NCBI GenBank assembly: GCA_000827265.1
Contig: KN834874.1
Location: 57,487 to 121,486, forward strand
Direction: 5' to 3'
From: Collybiopsis luxurians FD-317 M1
Lineage: Eukaryota; Basidiomycota; Agaricomycetes; Agaricales; Omphalotaceae
Length of the DNA: 64,000 nucleotides
Positions 23,760 through 36,190 of this stretch are shown here, piece after piece. The translations under genes and the position numbers were made by a program. Within the stretch, counting starts at the first letter, position 1. Each line of letters opens with the position of its first letter. The notes below the pieces were generated by a model. It made no database searches and was not told where the DNA came from. It worked only from the letters and a program-made list of their open reading frames with translations.

Positions 23760-24720
23760 AGGATAGGTGAAAATTTACAGTCTAGCTCCCGTTAGTGCTA
23801 TGCATAACCTTTTCTTCTATAGCACGTCTACTCGTTCCCAAGCGTTTTCCTTGTCCAGCATATGCACCTTTCGTGAAAATATATCCCGATTCTTCTACCC
23901 CGTTGACCCGGAAACATCAGGCTCTGTTTCTCCTCTCTTCGGTCCTACCATTTTGATCCCGTCATATATCCGAGATGCGTCGCCATCCATACGAAGTAGC
24001 GGGACTCGAGGAGTAGATATCCCAGAACCCTGTTCTGTACGGCTACCCCCACAGGCCATTTCCAAGATGCCGTTTCTAAGGTATCTTGAGTCTTGGATAT
24101 ACTTTTCTTCGGTGTGTCTGCTTTTTATATTTAGTCAAATCTTGCTCTCTAATATTCTTTTTACCACTCAACAACTTTTGGTTCCAGATATCTCTTTGGA
24201 TCCCCCATCTCGTCTCACACCCTCCGAACACTCTGAAATTAGAAAGCCTCTTCACCTCCGTCCGCTCCCCGGAGCTCCAGGATATGGAAGGTCCCCGGAC
24301 GCGACACCGGAGACTATAAGTAGCCTCCTATAACCTTGGCCCATTACTCCATTCCTACCCACCCTCCGAGGATGAAATTTCTTCACCGTTTTCGCTCCCT
24401 CTAACCTCCACTGTGATTCCCACCAGTTCTGGAGGTGCTTCCGGTACCGCCGATATAGCTACGACGGGAGGGAGACGGCCAGGCTGTTGAGGACAGAAGG
24501 AATAGCCTTGCAACGCTCAGCTCATCGAGGGAGATGGAGATTGAATCGACTTACGGAAGAAATTAGGCGTGGAAATAGACAGAGGCAAGCTGCCGTCGCA
24601 GGGAACGCCGAGTGATAGTCGGTATGTGAACTTTCATGATTGAGGTCTTAGAAGGGCGATTAACGTTGATTTTTGTGGATAGTTCTATTCGTACCGAGGA
24701 CTCATTAATTTAGACTGAGA
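23760..24720 (+). pseudogene. X family copy 2
   Basis: This copy has the longest open stretch of the family (23767-24333, about 188 codons). It reads SGSVSPLFGPTILIPSYI, GTRGVDIPEPCSVRLPPQAI, and at the end LPGAPGYGRSPDATPETISS, matching PGAPGSGTFPNISPQAISS of copy 1. A likely intron with TTGGTTCCAG splits it. After a stop the DNA continues to the family's common end at about 24690 (GTTCTATTCGTACCGAGGA). Function unknown. Confidence 0.5.
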
Positions 24721-26211
24721 CTGTTTTATGCCATCAATTCGCACACCTTTTGTGAGGCTCTGCGTTCGGTCCCGACATATCTGTCTTGAACGAGTTTGGC
24801 CAGTGCCGTTCCTTGCAGAATGCTTATTCTGGTCAACTTCTAGTTACGAGTAGCATGCACGATTCCTTTTTGGCCGAGAGGCTCGTGACTTCAAGCCATA
24901 CGTTTCAGGCAATTACTGTTCTTTTCGCTGGAAGTTATTTTGACGTGAAAGCATCGCCTGTTAGACAAAAAGAAGCCCTTAATAGATGGTTGATATGGAC
25001 TGGAATAACCGTCTTCCGATATTGATTGCTCACGTCTGCTTATAGAAATGTGAATCGAATTGATATCGACTCCCACAATCGCCTTTAGATGGCGCTGCAG
25101 ATTTGAGCAACACGCACACGTTGAGGACGCGTGTTCGTGCTATCTGGAAATTGGGACATTGAGAAGCGGTAGACTTGACGACGAGTCCAAGGTGTAACGT
25201 CGGAAAGAAGGAAGGAAGTGTATTACACGGCACAGTCCACCATCGGAAAATCTTTCAATCTGACGGAAATAGCCGGTATTTGATATTCACAGACGTGTGT
25301 TGACATCGTGATTAACTTATTTGGAACTGTTGTACTTACTTGTAGGTTGGAATGAACATTGAATGTCTTCTCGAATTTGAGCTTCATTGGGTTGACGTAC
25401 AGTAGAAGCAAGGAAGCAGGTGAGTCTATGACTTTCTACATATGAGAAACGCAGGCTGCATGTCATCAGCGTTTATCATAATGCCCGACTCGGACCTGAA
25501 CGATTTTCATGCACGGTTTGCTCACGGAATTGATGCCTTTGTCTCATCAGAACGATTGGTTAAGTACGTACAGTTTATTCCGGATCCTGGAGGCACGCTT
25601 GCCATGCCCAAACTTCAGCGGGGGTTGAAATTTCTTCCTAAATCGGTAAATGGTGCTGTAGTCTATACTTGACGTATGATCTACTCAACAGCTTTTTCAT
25701 CTCTTAACCAGTCGTAGGGCTATCGGATGTATGCAACAACCGAGCCAGGAAAGGATGCTAACTTCGCCTCGCTAGGATGGCGTTCTCGATTTAGTTTCTA
25801 CGAACGAAAAGCGAGAGTAACAAGTTTAGAAAATTTTTATTCCGGCAAATAAAAAAGATTTGACAGCAAAGAACTTGCATCTATTGGGAAGTGCTCGTAT
25901 ACTCTACATTACTTGCCCGGGATCAAGTTCTGAAACGCCGAATTTTTCAGGCAGCAGGAATGTATCTATTGTCAGTAACGTGTCACGCTTTGTTTTCGGT
26001 TGACCACAAAACCCTTTCTTTTCTTTTGTGATGATTGACTCATTCCAGTAGCATGGGGGGGCGGTAAACTCGTGTTAGTAGCATGGGGGGCGGTACCTTG
26101 AGGTCGGTATACACAATGATGTTCACTCGTGCAATCGATCTATTACTCGTTAAAATCTTACACTTCTCTATAAGCGGCCCTCGAAGCCTATGCTATCCTA
26201 CTCCAAAGCCT

Positions 26212-27480
26212 ATGGCTGGCCGATCGTTCTCTCCTTATCCGCGCCCTCTATCAAGACAATGGGCCCAAACACGACTTCGATTTGGAAACAAGATATCCTT
26301 CAGCCTGAAATCTTACAGCCTTAGCCTTCCCCATTCTCTCAAAGAAGCTTACCGCTCCATTCTGAAGACGCGGAGAAGAACAGGCGAAAGCGGCTGAAGT
26401 CCCCGGAGGATTTTGAGAAAAGATGCCAGGAAATACACCGAGTCGTATCCGACTACGTCAAGCAATATTTGCAAAAAGAGATAAGGAAATACAGCCAAGT
26501 GGGACCTCGCTGGACTCCACCGCCACCTCGCGTTATTCGCGTCTCATTGGGTAAGTCTCATTGTTCCTATCGCTCTCTCGTCTTGCAGCTGAATAGACCA
26601 CGGATTTCTTAGATCCTCTTCCCGTATGGTATCTTGAGATTCACGGTACGGCGTTTTTTCAGATACTAACTAGGCTTACGGATCCTAAAAATGTTCCCGG
26701 CAGATCCCGAAGATACTCCTTGGACGAACCAAGTCCAGGATAGATCATCTGAAGAGGAACTTGATCTGGACGCGGTAGTGGGTAGTGTTATCATCACTAC
26801 GAGCTCGAGTGAGCTAATCATTTTCCCTTTATATTTTTTCTTGCCAGATTGCATACTTTGATGAGAAAGAGGGCCGCCTTCAAGCACGAGAACGAGAGCT
26901 TACGCGCCGGCGGTGGGCCCCAAACTTCAGACGCGGTGAGCAATTTTTATTGGAATTATCCGCAGAAAGTTGAAACTGACTTTCGCTGGCGTCACTCCAG
27001 AAGGAAATAGCTCATTCAGCTCAGTAAGTATGGAGTTTCAGTATAGGTTATACCGGCTCACTTTTGGAAGGTTTCTACCTGGGGCGAGTCACTTTTCAGT
27101 CACAGGAAACATCCTCATGATAGGACAAAATCTACGTGAAAGCCTGTACAAATTCGCTCAGGAAACGGCATTAGGGGTTAACTAAGGTCCGACCATTTGA
27201 GCCTGTTAAATGTGAATCTTTGTCTCACCCGGCGTCTTGCCTGCAGGACCAGACGATGTTTCACCGAAGAGGAAATACATTGAATCCAATGGCGCAGTGG
27301 TGGCCATTGGCCAAGGCTCAGATACAAGCCGAGAGAGATTGCATCGACTTCCTACCAGGGTTCTCGGTCGAGGCAATGACTCGAATGTGTGCAAGAAATG
27401 GAAATGCTGGAATTTTGGTCGCTGCACACCTTGATGGTCGGCGTCTAGGTATATGGATACGTTAACCAGAAAACTGTTAC
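26212..27480 (+). pseudogene. Coiled-coil family pseudogene (truncated heptad region)
   Basis: ATG at 26212 reads MAGRSFSPYPRPLSR, like MPVSGRPSSPFRRPLSR of the intact gene. The frame then shifts. IWKQDILQPEIL is found in another frame followed by a TAG, and then CQEIHRVVSDYVKQYL, WTPPPPRVIRVSL, a donor, DPLPVWYLEI, SEEELDLDAV, and IAYFDEKEGRLQARERELTRR. After that the heptad array is missing and the sequence jumps to GNILMIGQNLRESLYKF, the C-terminal exon. The downstream piece (VSPKRKYIES and on) is the segment also found at 3.6 kb. It lost about 2 kb of repeats relative to 31447-35017. Confidence 0.75.
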
Positions 27481-28529
27481 TGGATACTGAAGGGTGCGAC
27501 TAATCCTTACGATACAGTCACCACAGTTACAGTAGCTCTAATGAATTCTTTCTCTTGAGAATGTCTTACCGCAGCTACGAAAAGGAAAATGGACAATGAA
27601 TAAGCCTTCAACCGAACAAGTATAGTTGAACTAGCTAATTGACACACCCAAACCTAGTCGATACCACTTCAGCTTTCAGAAATTTCCCACAAAGTAGTGA
27701 GGCCCCAACGATTGTATGTAGCAAGGAATGAAGAAACTGAGCGACAGAGAGCTCACCTTATGACGATGGCGGAAGAAAACGGAACAAGAGCAGCGAGCGG
27801 CTATATACCCCAATCTCGGAAGCTGACGAGGAGGCGCAAGTTTTGTGCAGGTACTTGCGTACAAGCGTGGACTGCTGCGAATAGCGCGTGTACGAGGAAT
27901 GATACGGCGTCAAACTCGCGACAAGTTCAGCGTCAAGCATTTCTCAAATCGAGATGCCATGTCCTGTTTCGTTATCTGCATCGATGAGCATCCGGCTGGT
28001 GTATTCAAAGCTCAATACTGAATTGACACTCGAAGTCATTCAATTATAGCTAATTTCTTTCCCCGTGGAAGAGTTCGAAATACTTCATCCTCATTGTTAG
28101 GTTCAATTCCGCTACGAAATCATTCTTGCTAACTGCAGAGCGATCTAGGCGTCTTATAGTTCAAAATTAGGAGAGCATTGCGGCACGTGACCAATCGCAG
28201 TCTCAACCATGGCCACCATCTTGCGTTTGCCTCTGGTCCAGAAGCTTCGTCCTTTGGCACCTTTTTTCAGGTAAACAAGGCTTGGACATTTGGACATTGT
28301 ACAGAGGATTCTTCCAAACTTTGGGTCCCCAAAATACTGTACAAGGGTAAGCCAAAGTTGCTATCTTCCGATGTTAAACGTTCAACTTTTGCTGCAGATC
28401 CTTCTCATACAGGAGCCCTTTCCATGCCATTTTCCACATCTCCCATTCGTGTCTTTGTCAAACTGTCCCACCGATGAACAACTGCACAGGCGCTTCGATT
28501 TCCTTATCAAGTAACCCTGCAATCGACGC
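27481..28529. other. Spacer, partly duplicated at 3850-4150
   Basis: 27480-27770 matches the region after the relic at 3.6 kb. The remainder up to X copy 3 has no gene I can recognise. Confidence 0.4.
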
Positions 28530-29700
28530 TCTGCAATGATCATGAATTCTGGCTACACAAATCACCGGTCAGCATCGTTTACAGAATCTGCTCTGCTGTA
28601 TCAGCATGGGCTGGAAGACACTTATAGTCCAGCATGTGCACAGACGGTGTAAGAATAAGGAGAAAGAATTTGAGTCGAGGATGAGTGGAAAGAAGGATGT
28701 GTGTGCGAGAACATCTCATGACAGAGGAACCTCCAGCAAGTTCATTTCGTAGCAATCTTCTTCAGCCGGTTTTAATTTTTAATCCTTGTTCCACTTCCTC
28801 AATGACCTGTGTATGCAGACAAAAGATTATAGCATGCTCAACCATTCACGTCACACTCCTTCGCCAGCCCCAAGTTCCAAGCTGCTCAAGTTTTTGCAGA
28901 GGAACTGCGACAGATCTGAATCCGTCGACGACGGTGCACTTAGCTCGCCTGAGCTTCATCTACTCCATTGCCTTCATCATCCACTCGACCTTTTCGAAAA
29001 AAAACACCAAGATATAAGATGACAAGAATCGAAGAACAACAGCGGAGAGCAAGGGAAGACATAAAGATGGGGAACTTTTGTCAGTCAGTTACGTTTATTT
29101 GTCTGACTTTACTGGCTTTCTTCTAACTTTCGATTACAGACGCTTCTTCGTATTCTCAGTCCAGACCTCACACCACTTGGAGATTGCGAAACAGAAATTG
29201 TATTCCACCCCGCCCACCCCTGGAGTCTGGGGTCCGGGATGTTTCCGAACACGATAGTAGGGGTTACCAGCAACCTCCCCAGAATCCCTGGCCCATTCCT
29301 CAATTCCCACTCTTCCTCCGTTGAAGAAATTTCTTCATCTCTTCCACTCCCCCTAACATCAACTGTGTTACCCTCTGGGTCCGGAGGTATTCCTGATAAC
29401 GCCGGTACAACTACGAACGGGCAAGAGACAAAAGCTGAGGGGTAGCGTCACACTCCAGAGTGCGGCTATCGGAGGCCTAGAGAAGAGTCTGGCAACGCTC
29501 AGCTCGTCGAGGGAGACGGAGATCGAACTGGATTTAGAAGAAAGCAAACGAGGAGATAAACTGAGATGAGCTAGCCTGGCAGCGGGCGCTGAATAATAAT
29601 TGGTATGTGAACTTTCATTGTTGAGGTTTTAGAAGGGTAATTAACATTGGATTTGTGGACAGTTGTATACATACCGAGGACTTATTAATCTAATACAGTT
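28530..29700 (+). pseudogene. X family copy 3
   Basis: Begins with ATGAATTCTGGCTACAC, shared with copy 1 at 15545. It reads SALLYQHGLEDTY, then many stops, then PPTPGV, IGGLEKSLATLSSSRETEIE and LDLEESKRGDK. Ends with the common 3' text near 29660 (GTGGACAGTTGTATACATAC). A broken copy. Confidence 0.5.
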
Positions 29701-31407
29701 TCATGTTAGCAATTTCTCGTGAAGCTTTGCATTCGGTCCCGAATAGTCTGCCTTGGGCGAATTTGGCTAGCTTTTTTTGTATAGAATTCTCTGCGGCATT
29801 GGCTACAAGAAGGGTGCCGCATAAAGGGGTCTCTTCGGTCTTCCAAACCAGTTATTGGACTGACTCTATTACTGTTTGGCCAGGAGTGCCTTATGACGTT
29901 CAAGACCGGGTATGTTCGGGGTGAATGGGAATGGGATCGGACGTGTAGTCGCGCTCAACCTTTGACACTATCATTCTTGGAGACCAATGAGTAGATTCCA
30001 AGTACCTGGTTGATAACGTCAAGAAGCTTTCCCGACTCGTTGGTACAGGTCTTGCCGCGGAAGAGAATAGAAATCGAGAGGGTATAGAAGTAAGGATCTG
30101 AAGCGTCGATCCGTTTTGCGCCCATCTGTTAGACAAGATGAAGAAGATCGAATCAGTGGCCAGACAATCTAACTCATTCGTCGCTTTCTCCTGCGTTTTC
30201 TTTCGTGGCCGAAGGAGGCTTGTGGTGTTCGTGTATGATCGGTAGTGTTGGGAACTGGATTCTGAATGTATTCGCAATTTTATCTCAGCCTCAGATGCTG
30301 TCCACCTATGAGGTTCACTGACCTCCGGTGATCAGTATTCTCTAGAAGCTTTCTCAACTCATTGGTACGCCTGTTACCGTGTCTGTGGAAGAAGATAGAA
30401 ATGAAGAAATCAAAGTGTCGATCTATCCTGTGCTAATCCTATGAAGCAAATGCATTGCCTGTCAGTCAACAGAGGGTCACCCAATCCGTTACCGATGCTT
30501 CTCTTTGATATGGAACGGATTGAAACAATCATCTTCCAATAATTAATTCCTCGGTTCACTTATAGAAATATAAACAAAATCGGTCTCGACTCCGGGTCTT
30601 CATCGCCTCCAGATGGTGGATGGTGGTGGTTTACGTCCGTGCATGTTGGAAAAAGTTGAAGAGTTCATGCAAGGGCTGATTACCATTGTTCTCAACGCCA
30701 TCGCGATTAGCCCGTGTTCAAGGCATTCATGGAACCTGCCTCGTGTACCCAGGAGTTCATACCGCTAGCGTCTATTTGTGCGCTTTGATCTATTCAATGT
30801 TCAATCATTTCTTCGGCCCGGGCTCTCTTCTTTCATCAGAACGATCTAACTCCCGGGTATGTGTTATTACACGCGAAACACAGTGAAAGCCCAACTCCTT
30901 CATATGGAAATGTAAGGTGTAGTATTACTATTTGACTACATGAAGCTGTGTGATATACTCAACAACTTTTTTATGTTTCAACCAGTCACCGGAGATTGCG
31001 GACACATGTAAGGACTGAACTAGAAAGAGATACTGACTCTGGCTGGACAACATACCCATCAGACTCGAAATGACTGACAAAAAGCGAGGGCGTAGGCTCA
31101 GAAATTCACTATGGGAAATCATCAATAGTAAGGGCCTGAAACTCGAGCTGTAAAGGGGAGTGCTTCTGTACGTTATTGGCTTGCGAACTGACAGGTCGAA
31201 TTTCAGGCCGCCAAAATATATCGGTTATCAGTAACACGTCACAATATTTTTTTAATTGTTTTGACCGAGCATCCCTTCGGAAGGATCACCTCTAGCCTTA
31301 TACTCATGAAAGTCGCATGTTGGCGGTAAGTTCGTGTTGGTTGCATAGCCGGGTGTCGGTATACTGCGTGCCTACTCGTGTATAATCCATTGATTCCATG
31401 CACGCTT

Positions 31408-31446
31408 CTTTATAAACGGCCCTCAAAGCCTATACTATCTTATCCA
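31408..31446 (+). promoter_or_regulatory. TATA-like core promoter of the intact coiled-coil gene
   Basis: TTTATAAACGGCCCTCAAAG lies about 37 bp before the ATG. The same place in the pseudogene at 26.17 kb has CTATAAGCGGCCCTCGAAG, so the element is kept between copies. This short spacing implies a very short leader or initiation near the ATG. Confidence 0.55.
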
Positions 31447-34400
31447 ATGCCAGTTTCTGGTCGTCCATCCTCTCCTTTTCGTCGCCCGTTATCCAGAGCG
31501 TTGCTCCCCGATGCAACTCCAATCTGGAAGCAAGATATCTTACAGCCCGAAATCCTGAAGCCTCCCCCTTCCCTATACCCCCATCGGAGTTTACAGTCGC
31601 GCCATGACGAGGCGGAAAAGAACAAGCGAGAGCAGCAGAGATTACAAGAAGCATTTGAGAATAGATGTAACGAGATATACCGGACCCTCTCTGCACACGT
31701 CAGGCAATATCTGTGCGATGAGTTATCAAGATTTGAAAAACTTGGAGAACATTGGACACCCCCGCCACCACGCATTATTCGTGTTTCTCTAGGTAAGCCT
31801 AATCAATTATATAAATCATTTGTTTCCCACCTGAATTCAAATTTGTTAGATCCCCTTCCTATATGGTATCTCGAAACACAAGGTATGCGTTGCTTCAGGT
31901 AAAACGAAACCTTTGAGTTCTGAAGGTATTGCCAGCAAACCAACAAAGTAGTGTAATTGACGATGTCGAGGAGGAGAAAATTGACGTGGAAGCACTGGTG
32001 GGTGCCATTGTATCATAATGGCCTTCTACGTGTTATTCATAATGCTTTGATATCTGTTTCATAACTAGATTGCATACTTCTATGAGAAAGAAGGTTGTAT
32101 TCAAGCACGAGAGTGGGATGTCGCACGCCGGGAAGCTGATGTTCAGAGTGCCGAACGACAACTTCAACATGTGCAGACAAATGCTGTGGCAAGGGAGAAA
32201 GCCATGTCCAGAGAAGAGGATCTTGTTGTAAGAGAGAAGAGTGTAATTGCCAGGGAAGCCAATGTGACAGTCAGAGAAGAGAAGGTTGTGGCCAAGGAGA
32301 AGAGTGTCGTGGTCAGGGAGGGAAGGTTTGCTGCCAGAGAAAAGCATATTGTGACCAGAGAGAATGATGTTGTGGTGACAGAGAAGGGTCTCAATGCCAA
32401 AGAGGAGGCAGTTTCAGCCAGAGAGAGCAGTGTCATAGTCAGGGAAGAGAAGGTAGCGGCAAAGGAGGAGAGTTTAGTGGCTGAAGAGGACAATGTTGTA
32501 GCCAGGGAGGAGAGTGTCGTGGCTAGGGAAGAGAGTGTTGCTGCTAAAGAGGAGATTGCTGCGGCCAGAGAGGAATGGTTTACTGCCCGAGAGGAAAGCA
32601 TCATTATGAGAGAGGAGTGTGTCATGGCGAAGGAGAAAAATCTCAACATCAAAGAGGAAATGGTAATTGCCAGGGAGAAGACTGTCATAGTCAGAGATGA
32701 GAAGGTTATGTCCAAGGAAAAGAGGATTATGGCTAGGGAAGAGGGTGTCCTCACCAGGGAAGATACTGTCGCAGCTCAGGAGGAACATTTTGCTGCCAGA
32801 GAGGAGAGTCTCAATATCAGAGAAGAAAGCATTGAGGCCAGGGAGGAGACCCTCATGAAAAAGGAGAAGGGTATCCATGCCGAAGAGAAGGCTGTCCTGG
32901 CCAAAAAAGATCTTATTGCCGCCATGGAGGAACAGTTTGCTGCCAGAGAGGAGAGGCTCAAAACCAGAGAATATGGTGTTGTTACCAGGGAAGTGTGTGC
33001 TGTAGCAAAGGAGGAGAGTCTTAACCATAGAGAGAAGGCTGCCATAGCCAAAGAGAAGAAGATCGAGGCCAGGGAAGAGAGAGTCATGACCAAGGAAGAT
33101 GACATCATGGCAATGGAGAAGCGGTTTGCTGCCAGAGAGGAGGGTGTAATGATGAAGGAGGAGAGTCTCGACAGCAGAGAGAAGGCCATCACGGGCAGAG
33201 AAAAGAGGATTGGGGCAAGGGAAAAGAGCGTCATGACCAAAGAAGATTTTGTTGCCACCATAGAGGAACAGTTTGCTGACAGAGAGGGATGTCTCAATGC
33301 CAAAGAAGAGAGCATTGTGGCTAGGGAGGAGTGTGTCATGGTAATGGAGGAGAGTATTCTCATCAGGGAAAAGACTGCTGTGGCCAGGGAGGAGGGTTTC
33401 ACAGCCAAGGAAAAAATTCTTGAGGCCTTGGAGGAGAGATTTGCTGCAAGAGAGGAGGGTCTCAATACCAGGGAGAAGAGTATTGCAGCCAGAGAGGAGA
33501 TCATCATGGTGACAGAGAAGAGTCTCACCACCAGAGAAGAGACTGTTGTAGCCAGGGAGGAGGGTGTCATGGCCAAGGAAGACATTCTTGCGGCATTGGA
33601 GGAGAGGTTTATTACCAGAGAGGAGGGTCTCAATACCAGAGAGAAGAGTGTTGTTGCCGGAGAGGAAACCATCACGGCAAGAGAGGAGAGTCTTATCATC
33701 AACAAAGAGGCTGTTGTGGCCAAAGAGAAGGGTCTTGCAGCAAGGGAAGAGTGTATTGCAGCTAGCGAGGAAAGGTTCGCTACCAAGGAGGAGAGTATAA
33801 ATGTCAGAGAGGAGAGGATTAAAGCCAGAGAAGACAATGTGATGCAGTTTCGAGCAGACTTGGAAAAAAAGGCTGCCAAGCAGAAGAAACAGGCGGACAC
33901 AAGAGAGATGAAAATTCGAGCGTGCCAGAAATCACTCCTGGATGAAAGCATGGACATTGTTGCTCAAAAGACCCAGCTGGAGACAAACAAAAAGTCCTGG
34001 GAAGAGGAATTGGAGCAGCAGAGCCATGAACTTGAAGCTAGGGAGGAAGAAGTGCAGAGAAGGGAGGCAGAAGTGATGGTCAGAAATAATCTGCTGGATA
34101 CAGAGCAAAATCATGTCCGGCTATTGACGTCGCAGCTCCAAGAAGATCAACGAAAGATTCAAACGTTGCAATTACAGCTGTCGGAGGAAGTGAATAAGAT
34201 GTACGAAGAACAAAAAACATTTTGGGACAGAAAAGTTGACGAAGAACAGAAGATACGTGGCTCAAGAAGGAAGTTGCACGAGGAGGGAAACAAGATAAAT
34301 AACAAGAGATTGGAGTTGATAGACGAAGAGAGGAGGATCAGTGGCATGGAAAAGCAACTTCAGGACGAGAAACAGGAAATTGATGACTGCAGATTGCGTC

Positions 34401-35017
34401 TGCAGGGAGAGGAGCAAAGGATTCGCAACCTTGAAGCCCAACAGCAGGAAGAGGGTCGAAAAATTCACCTTTCTGAAGCACAGCTGGAGAAGGAAAAAGA
34501 GAAACTTCATATTTCCCAAGTACAGCTGGAGGAGGAAGAGTTAAAAATACGCGACTCCAAGGCGCAGCTAATGGAGAAAATTTCCCACTCTCTAGAGCAA
34601 CTTGGACTTCCTCGAGCATCAGAAGCAGTAAGTGTGCAGCTGTTCATGTTTTTCCGGAGAAATTTACTTCGTCTGCTTCAGAGGGAAGCACCTGGTTCGA
34701 CTCAGTACGTATGAAGTTTCAGCTAAGAATGCAACAGCTGAAGTACATAACTTTTCAGGTTCATGAATCGAGCTAGCCAATTTTCACTCAGTGCTGACAT
34801 CATCTACATGGTCGGCCAAAATCTGTATGAGAGCTTGCATGATTTCAGTCGGCGTGGAGGATTGACCAAGGTTAGCCCTTATGGAGCTCCTCTACCTCAA
34901 TGACAGCTTAACTTTCGCTTGCAGGACCTGCAAAGTTCGACACAATTCAAGGCTGATGGGCACACTGCAGGGTGGCGAAGGCACGACGGAAGAAAGGCCG
35001 CTAATTTATCGGAATGA
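31447..35017 (+). CDS. Giant heptad-repeat coiled-coil protein (about 1075 aa), intact
   Basis: Seven exons (31447-31792, 31850-31882, 31936-31997, 32069-34627, 34682-34704, 34759-34870, 34925-35017) join in one frame with GT..AG introns. The N-terminal 147 residues include PIWKQDILQPEILKPPP, a basic Gln/Arg region and HWTPPPPRIIRVSL. Residues about 186-737 are about 79 unbroken heptads of the form x-A-R-E-E-s-V/L/I (VAREESV, TREKSIA). Residues about 835-990 are 14-residue units (KIRDSKAQLMEK type). The C-terminus LSADIIYMVGQNLYESLHDF is shared by all family members. No enzyme domain, signal peptide or membrane segment is seen; a long rod or scaffold is expected. The NACHT protein at 7755-9747 ends in the same heptads, so co-assembly is possible (inference). 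Seven consistent splice events and a long open array argue that it is functional. Confidence 0.85.
32180..33840 (+). repeat. 21-bp period repeat array coding the heptads
   Basis: About 79 imperfect 21-bp units. From about 32770 a super-repeat of 7-9 units begins each time with an EERFAAREE-like phrase (near 32782, 32925, 33114, 33261, 33429, 33597, 33765). Confidence 0.85.
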
Positions 35018-35154
35018 TACGTTCTCCGAAATTGATAGCATAACCACCATTTCCTGTTTTGATGATAAACTGGTTCAGCAGAATTTTAATAATCTATCTT
35101 ATCTATCCTTACTTATATAGGTGACGCCGAGTATTATCATCGAAGTATTATACA

Positions 35155-35925
35155 GTAATATTCATTCCGTCTCCAATCTCTTTCGAACGCTCTGCCTGGC
35201 TGTATCGGAATGACCTCGAGAAAGGCCGAGGCAGTGTGCGAGAGCGTCTAAGAAGTATCTAGGAATGAAGACGGAGAGCAACTTGAAGGAGACAAAGAAG
35301 GAGTGCTGAGAATATCTACGGTTAATTGTACAGTTCTCTTTGCCAAATTTTACTCTGGCTTTCTGATAAATCTCGATTCCAGATGCCACTTTGGACTTTC
35401 GATCCGGACATCACATCATTCAGAAACTGCAAAACAAAATAGGTATATCACCTCCGCCAACTCTAGATACCCTGGGTTCTGGAGCATTACCAAATGCTAC
35501 CAGAAGGGGCTATAAGTAGCTTCCCTATAACATCTGACCATTTCCTGAACCATCACTCACTCTCCGTCGATGAAATCCCTTCCACACCCTTTCACGTCCA
35601 CCGTGATACCGACCGAATCCGGAAGTGGCTCTGGTGACTGATACGGCGGCGATGGGCGAGAGACGAAGGCCAACTGGCAATGGCGCATATCAGAGCCAGG
35701 GCATCAGGGGCCTAGGGAAGAGTCTAGCGATGCAGCTTGTTGAAAGGGACGGAGGTTGAATCGAATTTGAGAGGCATGGGAATAAACAGAGGCGACCTGC
35801 TGTCGAACGGGCCGCCAAGTGGCCCATAGTCGGTATGTGACTTCTATAATTGAGGCCTAGAAGGCCGATTAATGTTGATTCCGTGGGCAGTTCTATACAT
35901 ACCGAGGAATCATTGATCTATTACT
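35155..35925 (+). pseudogene. X family copy 4
   Basis: Reads SAWLYRNDLEKGRGSVRERL, an Arg-rich stretch, then after an intron-like gap HHSLSVDEIPSTPFHV and RDTDRI, with several stops. Ends with GGGCAGTTCTATACATACCGAGGA near 35905. It lies directly between the coiled-coil gene and the 3' end of the intact sirtuin. Confidence 0.5.
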
Positions 35926-36190
35926 GTTTACGCAAGACGCAGATAATAACCTGGTATCCAAATGGTATGATAGAAGGGCATAACAGTGGAAGAATTCGGA
36001 ATCGTCATCGTTATTGATATGACAACTTTTGGGTATATAAATATACACAAAAAGGTTTTTCTCTTATACTTGAGCATGCATTATACGTCAAAAGCTACCA
36101 GGCTTTATATTATAATTACACTGTCTTTGCACACACAGTTTTTTTACATCGCCCAGGTAGTCTATGGCCTTTAGGGGACCTTGTAGAATC

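Larger units (their letters stand above)
24721..29700 (+). repeat. Tandem unit I (spacer + coiled-coil pseudogene + X copy 3)
   Basis: Order of landmarks: GCGTTCGGTCCCGACATA at 24765, CTTATAGAAATGTGAATC at 25038, TTTGTCTCATCAGAACGAT at 25540, TACTCAACAGCTTTTTCAT at 25682, TCAGTAACGTGTCACG at 25974, the coiled-coil gene promoter and 5' exon at 26170, then X copy 3. The same order appears in the next unit, so this is a duplicated block of about 5 kb with heavy decay. Confidence 0.65.
29701..35925 (+). repeat. Tandem unit II (spacer + intact coiled-coil gene + X copy 4)
   Basis: The landmarks of unit I recur: GCATTCGGTCCCGAATAG at 29730, CTTATAGAAATATAAAC at 30562, TTTCATCAGAACGATCTAA at 30831, TACTCAACAACTTTTTTATG at 30957, TCAGTAACACGTCAC at 31229, the conserved promoter at 31320-31446, the coiled-coil gene, then X copy 4. 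The spacer (29700-31320) carries only short frames on either strand and no known domain. Confidence 0.65.

Noticed and set aside
32164..33957. Long minus-strand frames (196 and 393 codons) rich in Ser/Leu
   Set aside because: They are the antisense reading of the 21-bp heptad array; periodic GC-biased codons keep the opposite frame open. The plus frame has splice support and paralogues.
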